Origin: CAZCFB01 sp964511535
Lineage (GTDB): Bacteria > Myxococcota_A > Polyangia > GCA-2747355 > CAZCFB01
DNA: 64,000 nt
Direction: 5' to 3'
Assembly (NCBI GenBank): GCA_964511535.1
Contig: CAZEFW010000007.1
Coordinates: forward strand, 1 to 64,000
The translations under genes were made by a program, and so were the position numbers. This document shows positions 31,427 to 39,544 of this stretch, one piece after another (position 1 is the stretch's first letter; each line of letters opens with the position of its first letter). Under the pieces are notes generated by a model. It was not told the origin of the DNA. It searched no databases and saw only the letters and a program-made list of their open reading frames with translations.

Positions 31427-32362
31427 TCACCCCTCTCCGCACTCCATCGGCACCCCGCTGGCCACCTCCACCGCGTGGTCCAGCGACGGCAGCACCGCGT
31501 CGATCTGCTCCCGCACGGCCTTGGGGCTGCCCGAGAGGTTGATGATCAGCGCCTGACCGCGCATGCCGCACACGCCCCGGGAGAGCATGGCCCGCGGGGT
31601 GTGAGCCATGCCCGCGGCGCGCATGGCCTCGGCCATCCCCGGCACCTCCCGGTGGAGCACCGCCAGGGTGGCCTCCGGGGTGACGTCCCGCGGCGACAGG
31701 CCCGTGCCACCGGTGGTGACCACCAGGTCGCACACCTCCTCGTCGCACAGCCGCTTGAGCTCGGCCTCGATGGCGGGCTGGTCGTCGGGCAGCAACGTGC
31801 GGGCCACCACCTCCACCCCCATGGCGTCCTGCAGCATGGCCACCGCAGTGTCGCCGCCCACATCCTCGCGCTGGCCCGCCGAGCCCTTGTCGCTCAGGGT
31901 CACCACCGCCAGCCGGGGGCGGTTGAGCGCCGGGTCCAGGGCCACCGCATCGCCCGGTGCGATTTCTCCCCCTCGCCGCACCCTGGCGAACAGCCCCAGG
32001 CGGGGCATGATGCAGTCGCCCGCCTTGAAATAGATGGCGCAGCGGGTGTGGCACTCCTTGCCCCGCTGGGTGATCTGCAGCACCGCCCGCTGGCCCACGG
32101 AGATACGCTGGCCCAGGCGCAGCGCCTCCAGGTCCATGCCACGCACAACCAGGTTCTCGCCGAACGCGCCGTGCTCCAGGTCCAGGCCCTTGGCGCGCAT
32201 CCCGTCGACGTCCGCGCCGTCGAGCAAGCTCACCTGGCGGTGCCAGGTGCCGGCGTGGGCGTCTCCCTTCAGGCCGTGGCCCGGCACCAGGGTACCCCGC
32301 GGCACGGCGGCCTTCTGGATCCCCTTGCGCTCGCTGATGCACACCGCCTCGAGTTCAGCCAT
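31427..32362 (-). CDS. MOSC domain fused to MogA/MoaB-type molybdopterin adenylyltransferase
   Basis: 311 residues. Residues about 1-140 are a MOSC domain (GTLVPGHGLKGDAHAGTWHR; GAFGENLVVRG; the conserved Cys in GKECHTRCAIY). Residues about 145-311 are a MogA/MoaB-like domain with VVTTGGTGLSPRDVTPEA, which binds molybdopterin and activates it by adenylylation before Mo insertion by MoeA. MOSC domains carry or transfer Mo- or sulfur-cofactor groups. ATG 32362 has GGGAGGG 6 nt upstream. It overlaps the end of moaC and closes the Mo-cofactor operon. Confidence 0.88.
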   Translation of the reverse strand: MAELEAVCISERKGIQKAAVPRGTLVPGHGLKGDAHAGTWHRQVSLLDGADVDGMRAKGLDLEHGAFGENLVVRGMDLEALRLGQRISVGQRAVLQITQRGKECHTRCAIYFKAGDCIMPRLGLFARVRRGGEIAPGDAVALDPALNRPRLAVVTLSDKGSAGQREDVGGDTAVAMLQDAMGVEVVARTLLPDDQPAIEAELKRLCDEEVCDLVVTTGGTGLSPRDVTPEATLAVLHREVPGMAEAMRAAGMAHTPRAMLSRGVCGMRGQALIINLSGSPKAVREQIDAVLPSLDHAVEVASGVPMECGEG

Positions 32363-32849
32363 CTCGTCCCTCCCGCCGGGTGTAGGTTCCGCTGCGGCCC
32401 CCCTCCTTGCGTTCCAGGCGCACATGCTCGATGACCATGGCGCGGTCCACGGCCTTGAGCATGTCGTAGACCGTCAGCGCCGCCACCGACGCCGCGGTCA
32501 GCGCCTCCATCTCCACCCCCGTGCGGTGGCAGGTGGCCGCTTCGGCGCGGATGGATACGGCGTCCTGCTCCAGGGTCAGGCCCACCGACACGGCGTCCAG
32601 CCCGAGCGGGTGGCACAGGGGGATCAGCCGGTGGGTCTCCTTGGCGGCCATGATCCCGGCCACCCGCGCCACCGCCAGCACGTCCCCCTTGGGCGCCTCG
32701 CCGGAGCTGATGAGCTGGATCACGTCCGGGCGGGTGAGCACCCGGGCAGAGGCCACGGCGCGGCGTCGGGTGGGCTCCTTGCCGCCCACGTCCACCATGT
32801 GGGCCTTGCCGTCGCTGTCCAGGTGGGTCAGTCGTTTCTCGTCGCTCAT
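32355..32849 (-). CDS. moaC: Cyclic pyranopterin monophosphate synthase
   Basis: 164 residues, full length for MoaC. Visible family blocks are AHMVDVGGKEPTRRRAVASA, AKETHRLIPLCHPLGLD and GVEMEALTAASVAALTVYDM, which hold the active-site Lys, His and Glu residues. Together with MoaA it converts GTP to cyclic pyranopterin monophosphate, the first step of molybdenum cofactor synthesis. The ATG overlaps the moeA stop as ATGA, and the moaC stop overlaps the next gene by 8 bp. Confidence 0.95.
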   Translation of the reverse strand: MSDEKRLTHLDSDGKAHMVDVGGKEPTRRRAVASARVLTRPDVIQLISSGEAPKGDVLAVARVAGIMAAKETHRLIPLCHPLGLDAVSVGLTLEQDAVSIRAEAATCHRTGVEMEALTAASVAALTVYDMLKAVDRAMVIEHVRLERKEGGRSGTYTRREGRDG

Positions 32850-34045
32850 CGGGGCGACCCCATGAACTGAAACGGCACCTCGTCGCCAGGGCGCAGATCC
32901 TGCTCGCCAGGCTCCAGCCGGAAGTAGCCGTTGGCCAGCTGCCCGGAGAACAGGTCGGCCGAGCCCTTGCCGGTCAGGGGCTGCACCTCCAGCCGGTCGC
33001 CGTGCGTCCGGGCGCGGCCCAGCAGGAACAGGGTCCTGGAGCCCTTGACGGTCAGCGGCCGGGTGAGGGCCGCCGGGACGAACGGCTCCTCGGCCAGGCG
33101 GCCGGCCATCTTGCGCGCCGCGGGCGCCACGTAGCGGTGGAAGCAGAAGTGGCTGCTCAGCGGGTTGCCGGGCAGCCCGAAGAAGAGCCGCTCGCCCTGC
33201 TTGCCGAACAGCAGCGGCTTGCCCGGCTTCTGGGTCACCTTGTGGAAGATGAAGGATACGCCATGGTCCTTCAGGGCCGCCGGGACCAGATCGTACCGCC
33301 CCATGGACACGCCCCCGCTGAGCAGGACGATGTCCGCCTCCTCGGCCTGCTTCAGCGCCGCGGCGATGCTCTCGTGGTTGTCGTCGGCGTGCAGCACCAG
33401 CGGCCTCTTCAGGCCCGCGCACCAGGCCTGGGCCGCCAGCATGGCGCCATTGGAGTCGCGGATCTGGAACTTGCCCGGCTTCTGCCCGGCGGGGCACAGC
33501 TCGCTGCCGGTGGAAATGATGGCCATGTGGGGCAGGTCGTAGGCCTGAATCCGCTGGCGCCCCACGGCGGCCAGCACCGCCACGGTGAGCGAGGTGAGCG
33601 GGTGGCCCACCTCCATCACCACCGATCCGGCCGGGCACTCGCTGCCCCGCGGCGCGATGTGCTTGCCGCGCTTCAGATCCGCCGGCAGCGCGACCCCCTG
33701 GCCGTCCACGCTGGTCTTCTCCACCGGGACCACCACCTCGGTGCCGTTGGGGCAAGCGGCCCCGGTCATGATGCTGACGCAGGCGCCGTCGGTCACCTCC
33801 ACTGACGGGGTCTGGCCGGCAGCCACCTCGCCCGCAACGTTTACGGTGCGCCCGCCGTCGGCCACGCGCGCCGCGTAGCCATCCATCATCGCCCGGGGGA
33901 AGGGCGGGAAGTCACGGTCAGCGCGAACGTTCTGGGCCAGGATCAACCCTGGCGCGTCCTCGATGCGCACCTCGGAGCTTGGGCGGCGAGCAGCGTTGAC
34001 CAGCACCAGGTCCAGCGCCTGGTCGGGCTCGATCATCTTCAACAT
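32846..34045 (-). CDS. moeA: Molybdopterin molybdotransferase
   Basis: 399 residues, normal for MoeA. Conserved blocks are DFPPFPRAMMDGYA, IMTGAACPNGTEVVVPVEKT, IISTGSELCPAG, VLLSGGVSMGRYD and FGLPGNPLSS. The enzyme inserts molybdate into adenylylated molybdopterin. The preferred ATG at 34045 has GAGGAACC directly upstream; the ATG at 34072 would add nine residues. It precedes moaC with an ATGA overlap. Confidence 0.95.
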   Translation of the reverse strand: MLKMIEPDQALDLVLVNAARRPSSEVRIEDAPGLILAQNVRADRDFPPFPRAMMDGYAARVADGGRTVNVAGEVAAGQTPSVEVTDGACVSIMTGAACPNGTEVVVPVEKTSVDGQGVALPADLKRGKHIAPRGSECPAGSVVMEVGHPLTSLTVAVLAAVGRQRIQAYDLPHMAIISTGSELCPAGQKPGKFQIRDSNGAMLAAQAWCAGLKRPLVLHADDNHESIAAALKQAEEADIVLLSGGVSMGRYDLVPAALKDHGVSFIFHKVTQKPGKPLLFGKQGERLFFGLPGNPLSSHFCFHRYVAPAARKMAGRLAEEPFVPAALTRPLTVKGSRTLFLLGRARTHGDRLEVQPLTGKGSADLFSGQLANGYFRLEPGEQDLRPGDEVPFQFMGSPR

Positions 34046-34116
34046 GGTTCCTCTGTGGGCTGCGGTGTGCATGACTCTACCACGGCGGGCAGGCGTGGGC
34101 CGGCGTCAACTGGCGG

Positions 34117-35091
34117 CTATCCGCCGATGGCGACCATCCTGCGGGCGGGCCAGGACGTGGCGTGGGATCGCCGGCCCCGGCCGAGGGACATGATGACCCG
34201 CGCCACGTGACCGGCCTTCGAATGCTCACCGTCGGCGGGGCAGAGATCCAGGGCATCGCCGCGGCGCAGGCAGGGCCATAGCAGGCCGGTGGAGTCCAGG
34301 CGGAGGCGAGAGCAGCCGCTGCAAAACGGCTCAGTCACGGGCGAGATGAACCCCACCGTCACCTCGCGGCCCTGCACCCGGAGCAGGTGCCGGTGCGCGG
34401 TGCCCGAGCGGCCCAGATCTGACAGGTGCTCGAAACGACGCGACAGCCGCTCCAGGGCCTCGGCGGCGGGCATGTGCTCCCGGGCGAAGAGCGGCGCCGC
34501 GCAGCCCAGGGGCATGAGCTCGATGAACCGCATCTCCGCGGCCAGGCTGCTGGCGAACTGGACCAGCTCCCCCAGGGCATCGCCGTTGACCGAGCGCTGG
34601 AGCACGGCGTTGATCTTCAGCCGACGGAAGCCCTGCCCGGGCAACGCGCGGGCGCCGCGCAGCACCCGCTCCAGGTCTCCGCCGGTGAGCGCCCTGAACC
34701 GGGCCGGATCCAGCGAGTCGATGGAGAGGTTGACCGCGGTCACGCCGGCGTCTCGCAGGGCAGGGGCCATGGCGTGCAGCCGCGTCCCGTTGGTGGTCAG
34801 GCAGAGCTCGGCGTCGGGCAGCGCAGCGCGCAGCCGCAGGACGAAGTCCGCCAGCCCGGGGCGCAGCAGGGGCTCGCCGCCGGTGAGGCGGAGCTTGCCC
34901 ACCGGCCAGGCGCCGTGGATCTGCTCCACCAGGGCCACCAGCGCCGCATCCGACAGTGGCCGGCGGGCGCCGCCCGGTCCTGAAGCGTCGGCGCCGGGTC
35001 GGCAGTAGCCGCAGCGCAGATCGCACCGCTCGGTCACGGATAACCGCAGGTAAAGGGGAGGGCCCCCGGGAGTGGTGATCGGATCCTGCAA
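34117..35091 (-). CDS. moaA: GTP 3',8-cyclase, radical SAM
   Basis: 324 residues. The radical SAM cluster motif is CDLRCGYC (C23, C27, C30); the C-terminal GTP-site cluster includes FCSGCSRLRLDSTGLLWPC, and the protein ends in the conserved Gly-Gly (MVAIGG). It makes the first intermediate of molybdopterin synthesis. The likely start is TTG 35091, with AAGGAG 7 nt upstream; a second in-frame TTG at 35109 lies before that site. A probable Moco riboswitch covers the leader, with its closing stem next to the ribosome binding site, so translation would drop when cofactor is plentiful. Confidence 0.93.
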   Translation of the reverse strand: MQDPITTPGGPPLYLRLSVTERCDLRCGYCRPGADASGPGGARRPLSDAALVALVEQIHGAWPVGKLRLTGGEPLLRPGLADFVLRLRAALPDAELCLTTNGTRLHAMAPALRDAGVTAVNLSIDSLDPARFRALTGGDLERVLRGARALPGQGFRRLKINAVLQRSVNGDALGELVQFASSLAAEMRFIELMPLGCAAPLFAREHMPAAEALERLSRRFEHLSDLGRSGTAHRHLLRVQGREVTVGFISPVTEPFCSGCSRLRLDSTGLLWPCLRRGDALDLCPADGEHSKAGHVARVIMSLGRGRRSHATSWPARRMVAIGG

Positions 35092-35103
35092 GCGCTGACT
35101 CCT

Positions 35104-35192
35104 TTCCAAGCACGGGAGGCGGCGAGGTTTCCCACGTCACCCTGTCGGTCGGAAGGCCGTGGCGATGGCGCGTTAGGCCTGGCGACTCGGAA
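35104..35192 (-). promoter_or_regulatory. Probable molybdenum cofactor (Moco) riboswitch upstream of moaA
   Basis: On the minus strand UUCCGAG (35192-35186) can pair fully with CUUGGAA (35110-35104), closing a structured leader. The inside holds GGGUGACGUGGGAAACC and CGCCGCCUCCCGUGC, which resemble the conserved core of the Moco RNA motif. The closing stem ends beside the AAGGAG ribosome binding site of moaA. The assignment rests on remembered motif features plus context, not on a covariance search. Confidence 0.7.
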
Positions 35193-35297
35193 TCACCGGT
35201 ATGTACATGGAGATTGTAGCCATGCAGGGGCTCTGCCGCAATGACAAGGGCGCCGCGGTTTCGTACACTGCGCGGGCACCGACTGGAGGAACAACCG

Positions 35298-36326
35298 ATG
35301 AAGCTTTCTGTTCGCACGGTGGCCATGGTCGTCACCCCCTTCCTGCTCCTGACCTTCACGAACTGCAAAAAGGACAAGAAGCCCATGCCGGTGGATCCGC
35401 CGCCGGCCGCCGCCGCACCGGCGGATCCAGCCGCCAAGCCGGCGCCGAAGCCGGCGGCCGAGCCGGCTGATCCGTGCGCTGTCTTCGCGCCGCCCTGGGG
35501 GGCGGGCAACTGGATCAAGTGGGGCAGGGCCAACCCCGAGGCGGGTGAGGAGTGGATGGACACCATCCAGGACAAGATGAAGAAGGCCGATCTGTCGGCG
35601 CTCGCCGGGTGCAAGGAGCTGGAGAACATCTTCCTCGGGTTCAGCAAGCTGCAGGACCTGACGCCGCTGACCGAGCTGCCCAACCTCAAGCGGCTGGACC
35701 TGCGCATGATGCCCCAGATCAAGGACATCTCGCCCCTGGCGGGCATGGATCAGCTGGAGTACCTGAACATCACCGGCACGGGGGTCACCGACCTGTCGCC
35801 CCTGGCCCAGCTGCACGGGCTGGTGGAGGTGGAGGCGCGCATGCTAACGGTCAAGGACATCTCGCCCCTGGCCAAGCTGCCCAAGCTGAAGAAGATCGAC
35901 CTGCTCAAGTGCCCGGTGTCCGACGTGGCGCCGCTGGCCAAGGCGCCGGCCCTGACCGAGGCGCTGCTGTGCAACACGGACGTGGCCGACATCAAGCCGC
36001 TCAAGAAGATCGCCGACCGGCTCACCGCGCTGGACCTGTGCGACACCAAGTTCACGGCCTTCGACGAGCTCAAGGCGTTCCCGAAGCTGACCTTCCTCCG
36101 CCTGTGGGGCCGGCCCATCAAGGATCTCAAGGTGCTCACCGGGCTGACGGAGCTCGAGGACCTGGACCTGTCCAAGACGCCGGTGACGGATCTCTCTCCG
36201 CTGCACGGGCTGAAGAAGCTCAAGACCCTGAGGCTGCTGATGGTGGAGATCGACCCGAAGCAGGTGGAGGCCCTGAAGAAGGCCGTGCCCGGGCTGAAGG
36301 TGATTCAGAAGATCAAGCCGCGGTAG
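35298..36326 (+). CDS. Leucine-rich-repeat lipoprotein
   Basis: 342 residues. ATG 35298 has GGAGGAACAACC upstream and gives a signal with Cys23 (FTNC). A Pro/Ala/Lys linker follows to about residue 65. Then about nine short leucine-rich repeats of 21-23 residues of the internalin-like form follow (LxxLxxLxxLDLxxxxIxDIxPLxx), for example DLSPLAQLHGLVEVEARML and LKKIDLLKCPVSDVAPLAKA. Such repeats form a curved protein-binding surface. It is probably exposed on the periplasmic side or the cell surface. Divergent from moaA; convergent with the peptide gene 22 bp downstream. Confidence 0.85.
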   Translation: MKLSVRTVAMVVTPFLLLTFTNCKKDKKPMPVDPPPAAAAPADPAAKPAPKPAAEPADPCAVFAPPWGAGNWIKWGRANPEAGEEWMDTIQDKMKKADLSALAGCKELENIFLGFSKLQDLTPLTELPNLKRLDLRMMPQIKDISPLAGMDQLEYLNITGTGVTDLSPLAQLHGLVEVEARMLTVKDISPLAKLPKLKKIDLLKCPVSDVAPLAKAPALTEALLCNTDVADIKPLKKIADRLTALDLCDTKFTAFDELKAFPKLTFLRLWGRPIKDLKVLTGLTELEDLDLSKTPVTDLSPLHGLKKLKTLRLLMVEIDPKQVEALKKAVPGLKVIQKIKPR

Positions 36327-36348
36327 CGGCGTTCATCCGGTTATATTG

Positions 36349-36459
36349 CTAGCAGAAGTCGTTTCCGCCGCACTGAAGGCAGGTGTTGGGCCGGTTGCCT
36401 CGTGAGGCCTTGGTGGACTTGAGAATCTTCGGCTTGGCTGCTTTCTTCTCGCGCTTCAT
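36349..36459 (-). CDS. 36-residue Cys-rich peptide, candidate RiPP precursor
   Basis: Small gene too short for most callers. ATG 36459 has GGAGGAGGGGACC upstream. The peptide begins with a Lys-rich segment (MKREKKAAKPKILKSTK), continues ASRGNRPN, and ends in TCLQCGGNDFC with three cysteines (27, 30, 36). It begins 25 bp after the stop of the PqqD-radical SAM-SPASM gene on the same strand. A basic leader, Cys core and adjacent SPASM enzyme are the classic layout of a radical-SAM-modified peptide. No transporter or peptidase gene is adjacent. Function is inferred. Confidence 0.7.
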   Translation of the reverse strand: MKREKKAAKPKILKSTKASRGNRPNTCLQCGGNDFC

Positions 36460-36484
36460 GGTCCCCTCCTCCAGGGAAAGTACG

Positions 36485-38066
36485 TCACGGGTGCTGTAGT
36501 TTAGATAGCACCCCCGCCATCAGGCAGTCAAATGAACAGTGCCCTGTCAGGGCCTCCCCCTCGGCCATGGCGAAGCCCGCGCAGCGGTTGCAGGTCGCAC
36601 GAAGCTCGCAGGTGGGGCACTGGTCCAGGTCCTCGAGGGTGAGAGAGCGCAGCCGGGCCAGCTCCGGCGATGTGCGCCAGATCTGCTCGAAGCTGCGCTC
36701 CCGAATGGACCCCACTGGCAGGCGCAGGGGCAGGCAGGGGGTGACCTGGCCGGTGGGATCCACGGCCACGGTGTTGGCCCCCGCGCCGCAGGGGCGGTCG
36801 CGCGGCTCGAGCCCGGCCATGCGAGGTCCCGCGCCGGGGGAGAAGCGTCGCAGCACGCGGATGATTCCCGCCTCGTCCAGGGCCAGCGCGGAGGGCGCGG
36901 GATCTCCGTCCCGGCGGGGCTGCATGTGCAGACCGAGCACCGCGCCGAGCCCCTCGGCCTGCAGCAGATCGGCCATGCGCTCGGCCGCGTCGGGCGGCGC
37001 CAGGGTTGTGGGGGTCACCGCCGCCAGGGCCCTGACGCCGAGGTCGCGCAGGGCGCGCAGGCAGTCCATCGCCTGCTGGAAGGAGCCGGACACGCCGGTC
37101 ATGGCGTCGTGCGAAGCGGCGTCCGGACCGTAGAGGGACACCTGGGCCGCGTCCAGGCCCCGGGCGGCCATGCGGCTCAGCAGGGCTGGCTCGAAGCCGA
37201 AGCCGGAGGTGTTGAGGGACACGGACATGCGCCGGTCGCGGGCAGCGCCGAACACCTGCTCCAGGTCGGGACGCAGCAGCGGCTCGCCCCCGGTCAGCAC
37301 CAGGAAGAGCCCGCCCAGGCGGCGCACCTCGTCCAGCAGGGTGGTGATCTCGGGCAGGGTCAGCTCGTTTTCAGCGTCCCCGCGGTGGCAGCTGTCGCCG
37401 AGATAGCAGTGCTTGCAGGACAGGGGGCAGCGGTGGGTCAGCTCCAGCTGCAGGTGCAGGGGGACCAGGTGCTCGGCCGCGTGGGCGTTGAGCTCGGACA
37501 GGGGGGAGGTGGAGTCAGCCTCAGCCTCAGCCTCAGCCGCAGCCTCAGCTTCAGCCCCAGCCTCAGCTTCAGCCGCAGCCTCAGCCCCAGCTTCAGCCTC
37601 TGCCCCAGCTTCAGCCACCCATTCTGTCATTTCGTNNNNNNNNNNNNNNNNNNNNNNNNNNNNNNNNNNNNNNNNNNNNNNNNNNNNNNNNNNNNNNNNN
37701 NNNNNNNNNNNNNNNNNNNNNNNNNNNNNNNNNNNCGTTTCGTCGTTTCGTCGTTCTGTCATTCGGCGGCGCAGCCGCCGCAGCTTCAGCCGCCCATTCT
37801 GTCATTTCGTCGTTTCGTCGTTTCGTCGTTCTGTCATTCGGCGGCGCAGCCGCCGCAGCTTCAGCGGCATTGGCCATGCCGAGGTCGACGAGCTGCTCAA
37901 CGAACTCATGTTCGTCGGCATTCGCGGGGGCCTCGCCTCTGTCCAGGCGCTCCAGCAGCTGGCCGGCCTCCACGTTCAGGGTGTGCACGTCATGGCTCGC
38001 GTGATCCAGCAGGGCCGCCAGGCCGGGCAGGGTCTGAAACGAGATCTTGGGTGACAGGCGAATCAT
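36485..38066 (-). CDS. PqqD-domain radical SAM/SPASM peptide maturase with repeat linker (crosses a gap)
   Basis: The N-terminal part (from 38066, MIRLSPKISFQTLPGL...) is a PqqD-like peptide-binding domain (IRLSPKISF, VHTLNVEAGQLLERLDRGE). It runs into 25-residue repeats (PPNDRTTKRRNDEMTEWAAE plus AAAAA) encoded by a 75-bp tandem repeat, then a 100-N gap, then an Ala/Glu-rich linker. The radical SAM domain follows with CPLSCKHCY, GGEPLLRPDL, and a SPASM region with eight or so cysteines (CGAGAN, VTPCLPL, CPTCELRATCNRC, GHCSFDC). The two halves are in different frames only across the gap, whose size is nominal, so one continuous chain is likely. The start could also be ATG 38090. Confidence 0.7.
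37515..37860. repeat. Hexamer and 75-bp tandem repeats inside the radical SAM gene
   Basis: From 37515 to about 37618 the plus strand is a run of CAGCCT/CAGCTT/CAGCCC hexamers. After the gap, two copies of a 75-bp unit begin at 37736 and 37811 (TTTCGTCG octamers, TCATTCGG, then GGCGCAGCCGCC palindrome and CAGCTTCAGC). Both periods are multiples of three, so they keep the reading frame on the minus strand. The same sequence elements recur in noncoding DNA at about 50.1-50.3 and 60.45-60.6 kb. Confidence 0.85.
37636..37735. other. Assembly gap (100 N)
   Basis: A run of 100 N, a conventional scaffold gap of unknown true size, inside the 75-bp tandem repeat of the radical SAM gene. Confidence 0.95.
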
Positions 38067-38123
38067 GATCTGGTGTTTCCGACAGCCCATCCTATATCAT
38101 CTGCCGGGGCGGAACCCCTTCTC

Positions 38124-38876
38124 ATGCGTCACCGAGGCTTGCTGACATACCTGGCAGTGCTGTTCGCCGTCGTGGCGTTGGGCTACCTGACCAAGCCGGG
38201 ACGCACCGGCGGCGCGGCCGCGCACGTGGACCCCGTCCCCGCCACGGCCCCCGATCCCGCCCCCGCTCCCGATCCCGCTCCCGCTCCCAATCCCGATCCC
38301 GCTCCCGCTCCCGATCCCAATCCCGATCCCGATCCCGCCCCCGCACCCGCCCCCGCCGGCACATCGGGCGGCGAAAAGGGCCACGACGACAACGCGGTGG
38401 TGCGGGCGGGTGAGGGCCTCGGCAACAAGAGCGGGGCAGGGCGGCCGCTGCGAGCCGCTGACTGGAGCGCGCCCCTGGAGCTGGGCTACAGCGACTTCAA
38501 GAAGCTGCGCCGAACCTACCGGCGCCAGAAAGACTTCGCCCCGGCCGATGTGGCCCGCTACAACGGCGCGGCGGTGCTGGTGCGGGGGGCCGTGATGCCC
38601 ATCGACGCCGTGCCGTCGTCGGGCAAGATGTCCCGGCTGTGGCTGGCCAACCCGATGGTGGTCATGGCCGGCTGCGTGTTCTGCAACCCGCCCACCATGG
38701 CCGACCTGATCTACGTGCCCATGCCCGGTGACCGCACCTTCGACGTGGACCGGGAGCGCCTCTACCGCAGCGTCGTTTACACCACCCTGCTCGGGAGGCT
38801 GCGCCTGGGGCCGAGCGAGACCGACGACGGCGTGGAGTACCTCTTTTCGCTGGAGTTCAAGGAGGCCCGGGAGTGA
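38124..38876 (+). CDS. DUF3299-like membrane-anchored protein with Pro/Asp linker
   Basis: 250 residues. After an N-terminal hydrophobic anchor (LLTYLAVLFAVVALGYL) comes a long DPAPAPDPNP-type linker encoded by a CCCGAT/CCCGCT repeat. The C-terminal domain contains YSDFKKLRRTY, AAVLVRGAVMPID, and LANPMVVMAGCVFCNPPTMADLIYV, which resembles DUF3299 (a conserved Cys/Pro block followed by xxVYV). DUF3299 lipoproteins occur beside MacB-like ABC genes in the zinc-regulated PA4063-PA4066 region of Pseudomonas aeruginosa, as recalled. Here the two ABC genes follow with overlaps. Divergent from the radical SAM gene by 57 bp. Confidence 0.6.
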   Translation: MRHRGLLTYLAVLFAVVALGYLTKPGRTGGAAAHVDPVPATAPDPAPAPDPAPAPNPDPAPAPDPNPDPDPAPAPAPAGTSGGEKGHDDNAVVRAGEGLGNKSGAGRPLRAADWSAPLELGYSDFKKLRRTYRRQKDFAPADVARYNGAAVLVRGAVMPIDAVPSSGKMSRLWLANPMVVMAGCVFCNPPTMADLIYVPMPGDRTFDVDRERLYRSVVYTTLLGRLRLGPSETDDGVEYLFSLEFKEARE

Positions 38877-39544
38877 CCGTGGTCGTGGAGCTCCGTGGTG
38901 TGAGCAAGGGCTTTGCCGGGCGCGATGGCGTGTTCCAGCCGGTGCTGCGCGACGTGGACCTCCAGGTGGCCGGAGGGGAGGTGCTCTACCTGACCGGGCC
39001 GTCGGGCTGCGGCAAGTCGACCCTGCTCAACCTGGTGGCCGGGCTGCACCTGCCCGACAGCGGGCAGGTGGTGGTGACCGGCGTGGCCGTGCACAGCCTG
39101 GGCGAGACCGGCCGCGACCGCCTGCGCGCGCGAGAGATCGGGTACGTCTTTCAGACCTTCAACCTGCTGTCCGCGCTGACCGCGCTGGAGAACCTGACCG
39201 TGCCGTTGAGCCTGGCCGGCGAGGCGCCGCGCCAGGCCGAAGCCCGGGCCGTGCTGGAGAAGCTAGGCATGGGCCCCCATCTGGGCAAGCGGCCCTTCGA
39301 GCTGTCGGTGGGTCAGCGCCAGCGGGTGGCCGTGGCCCGGGCGCTGCTGCGTGAGCCGGCGGTGCTGCTGGCAGACGAGCCCACGGCCAACCTCGACCCC
39401 GCCTCTGCCGGCGCGGTCACCGAGGCGCTGGCCGGACTGCGGGACGCCGGCGCGGCGCTGGTCGTGGCCACCCACGACCCGGCCCTGAGAGAGGCGCTGC
39501 CCGGCGCATCGCTGGACATCGCAGAGCAGGAGGCCGCGCCATGA
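38873..39544 (+). CDS. ABC transporter ATP-binding protein (LolD/MacB type)
   Basis: 223 residues with Walker A GPSGCGKST (42-50), signature LSVGQRQRVAVARALL, Walker B AVLLADEPT and the switch His in VVATHD. The short, LolD-like length fits ATPases that power MacB/FtsX-type permeases. The start is GTG 38873, overlapping the previous stop (GTGA), with AAGGAGG 7 nt upstream. It energises the permease encoded next. Confidence 0.92.
   Translation: MTVVVELRGVSKGFAGRDGVFQPVLRDVDLQVAGGEVLYLTGPSGCGKSTLLNLVAGLHLPDSGQVVVTGVAVHSLGETGRDRLRAREIGYVFQTFNLLSALTALENLTVPLSLAGEAPRQAEARAVLEKLGMGPHLGKRPFELSVGQRQRVAVARALLREPAVLLADEPTANLDPASAGAVTEALAGLRDAGAALVVATHDPALREALPGASLDIAEQEAAP

Noticed and set aside
37611..38090. 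Separate small gene for the PqqD-like domain, with the radical SAM gene broken
   Set aside because: The frame difference arises only across a gap of nominal size, and the repeat is read in the same phase on both sides, so a single chain is more likely.
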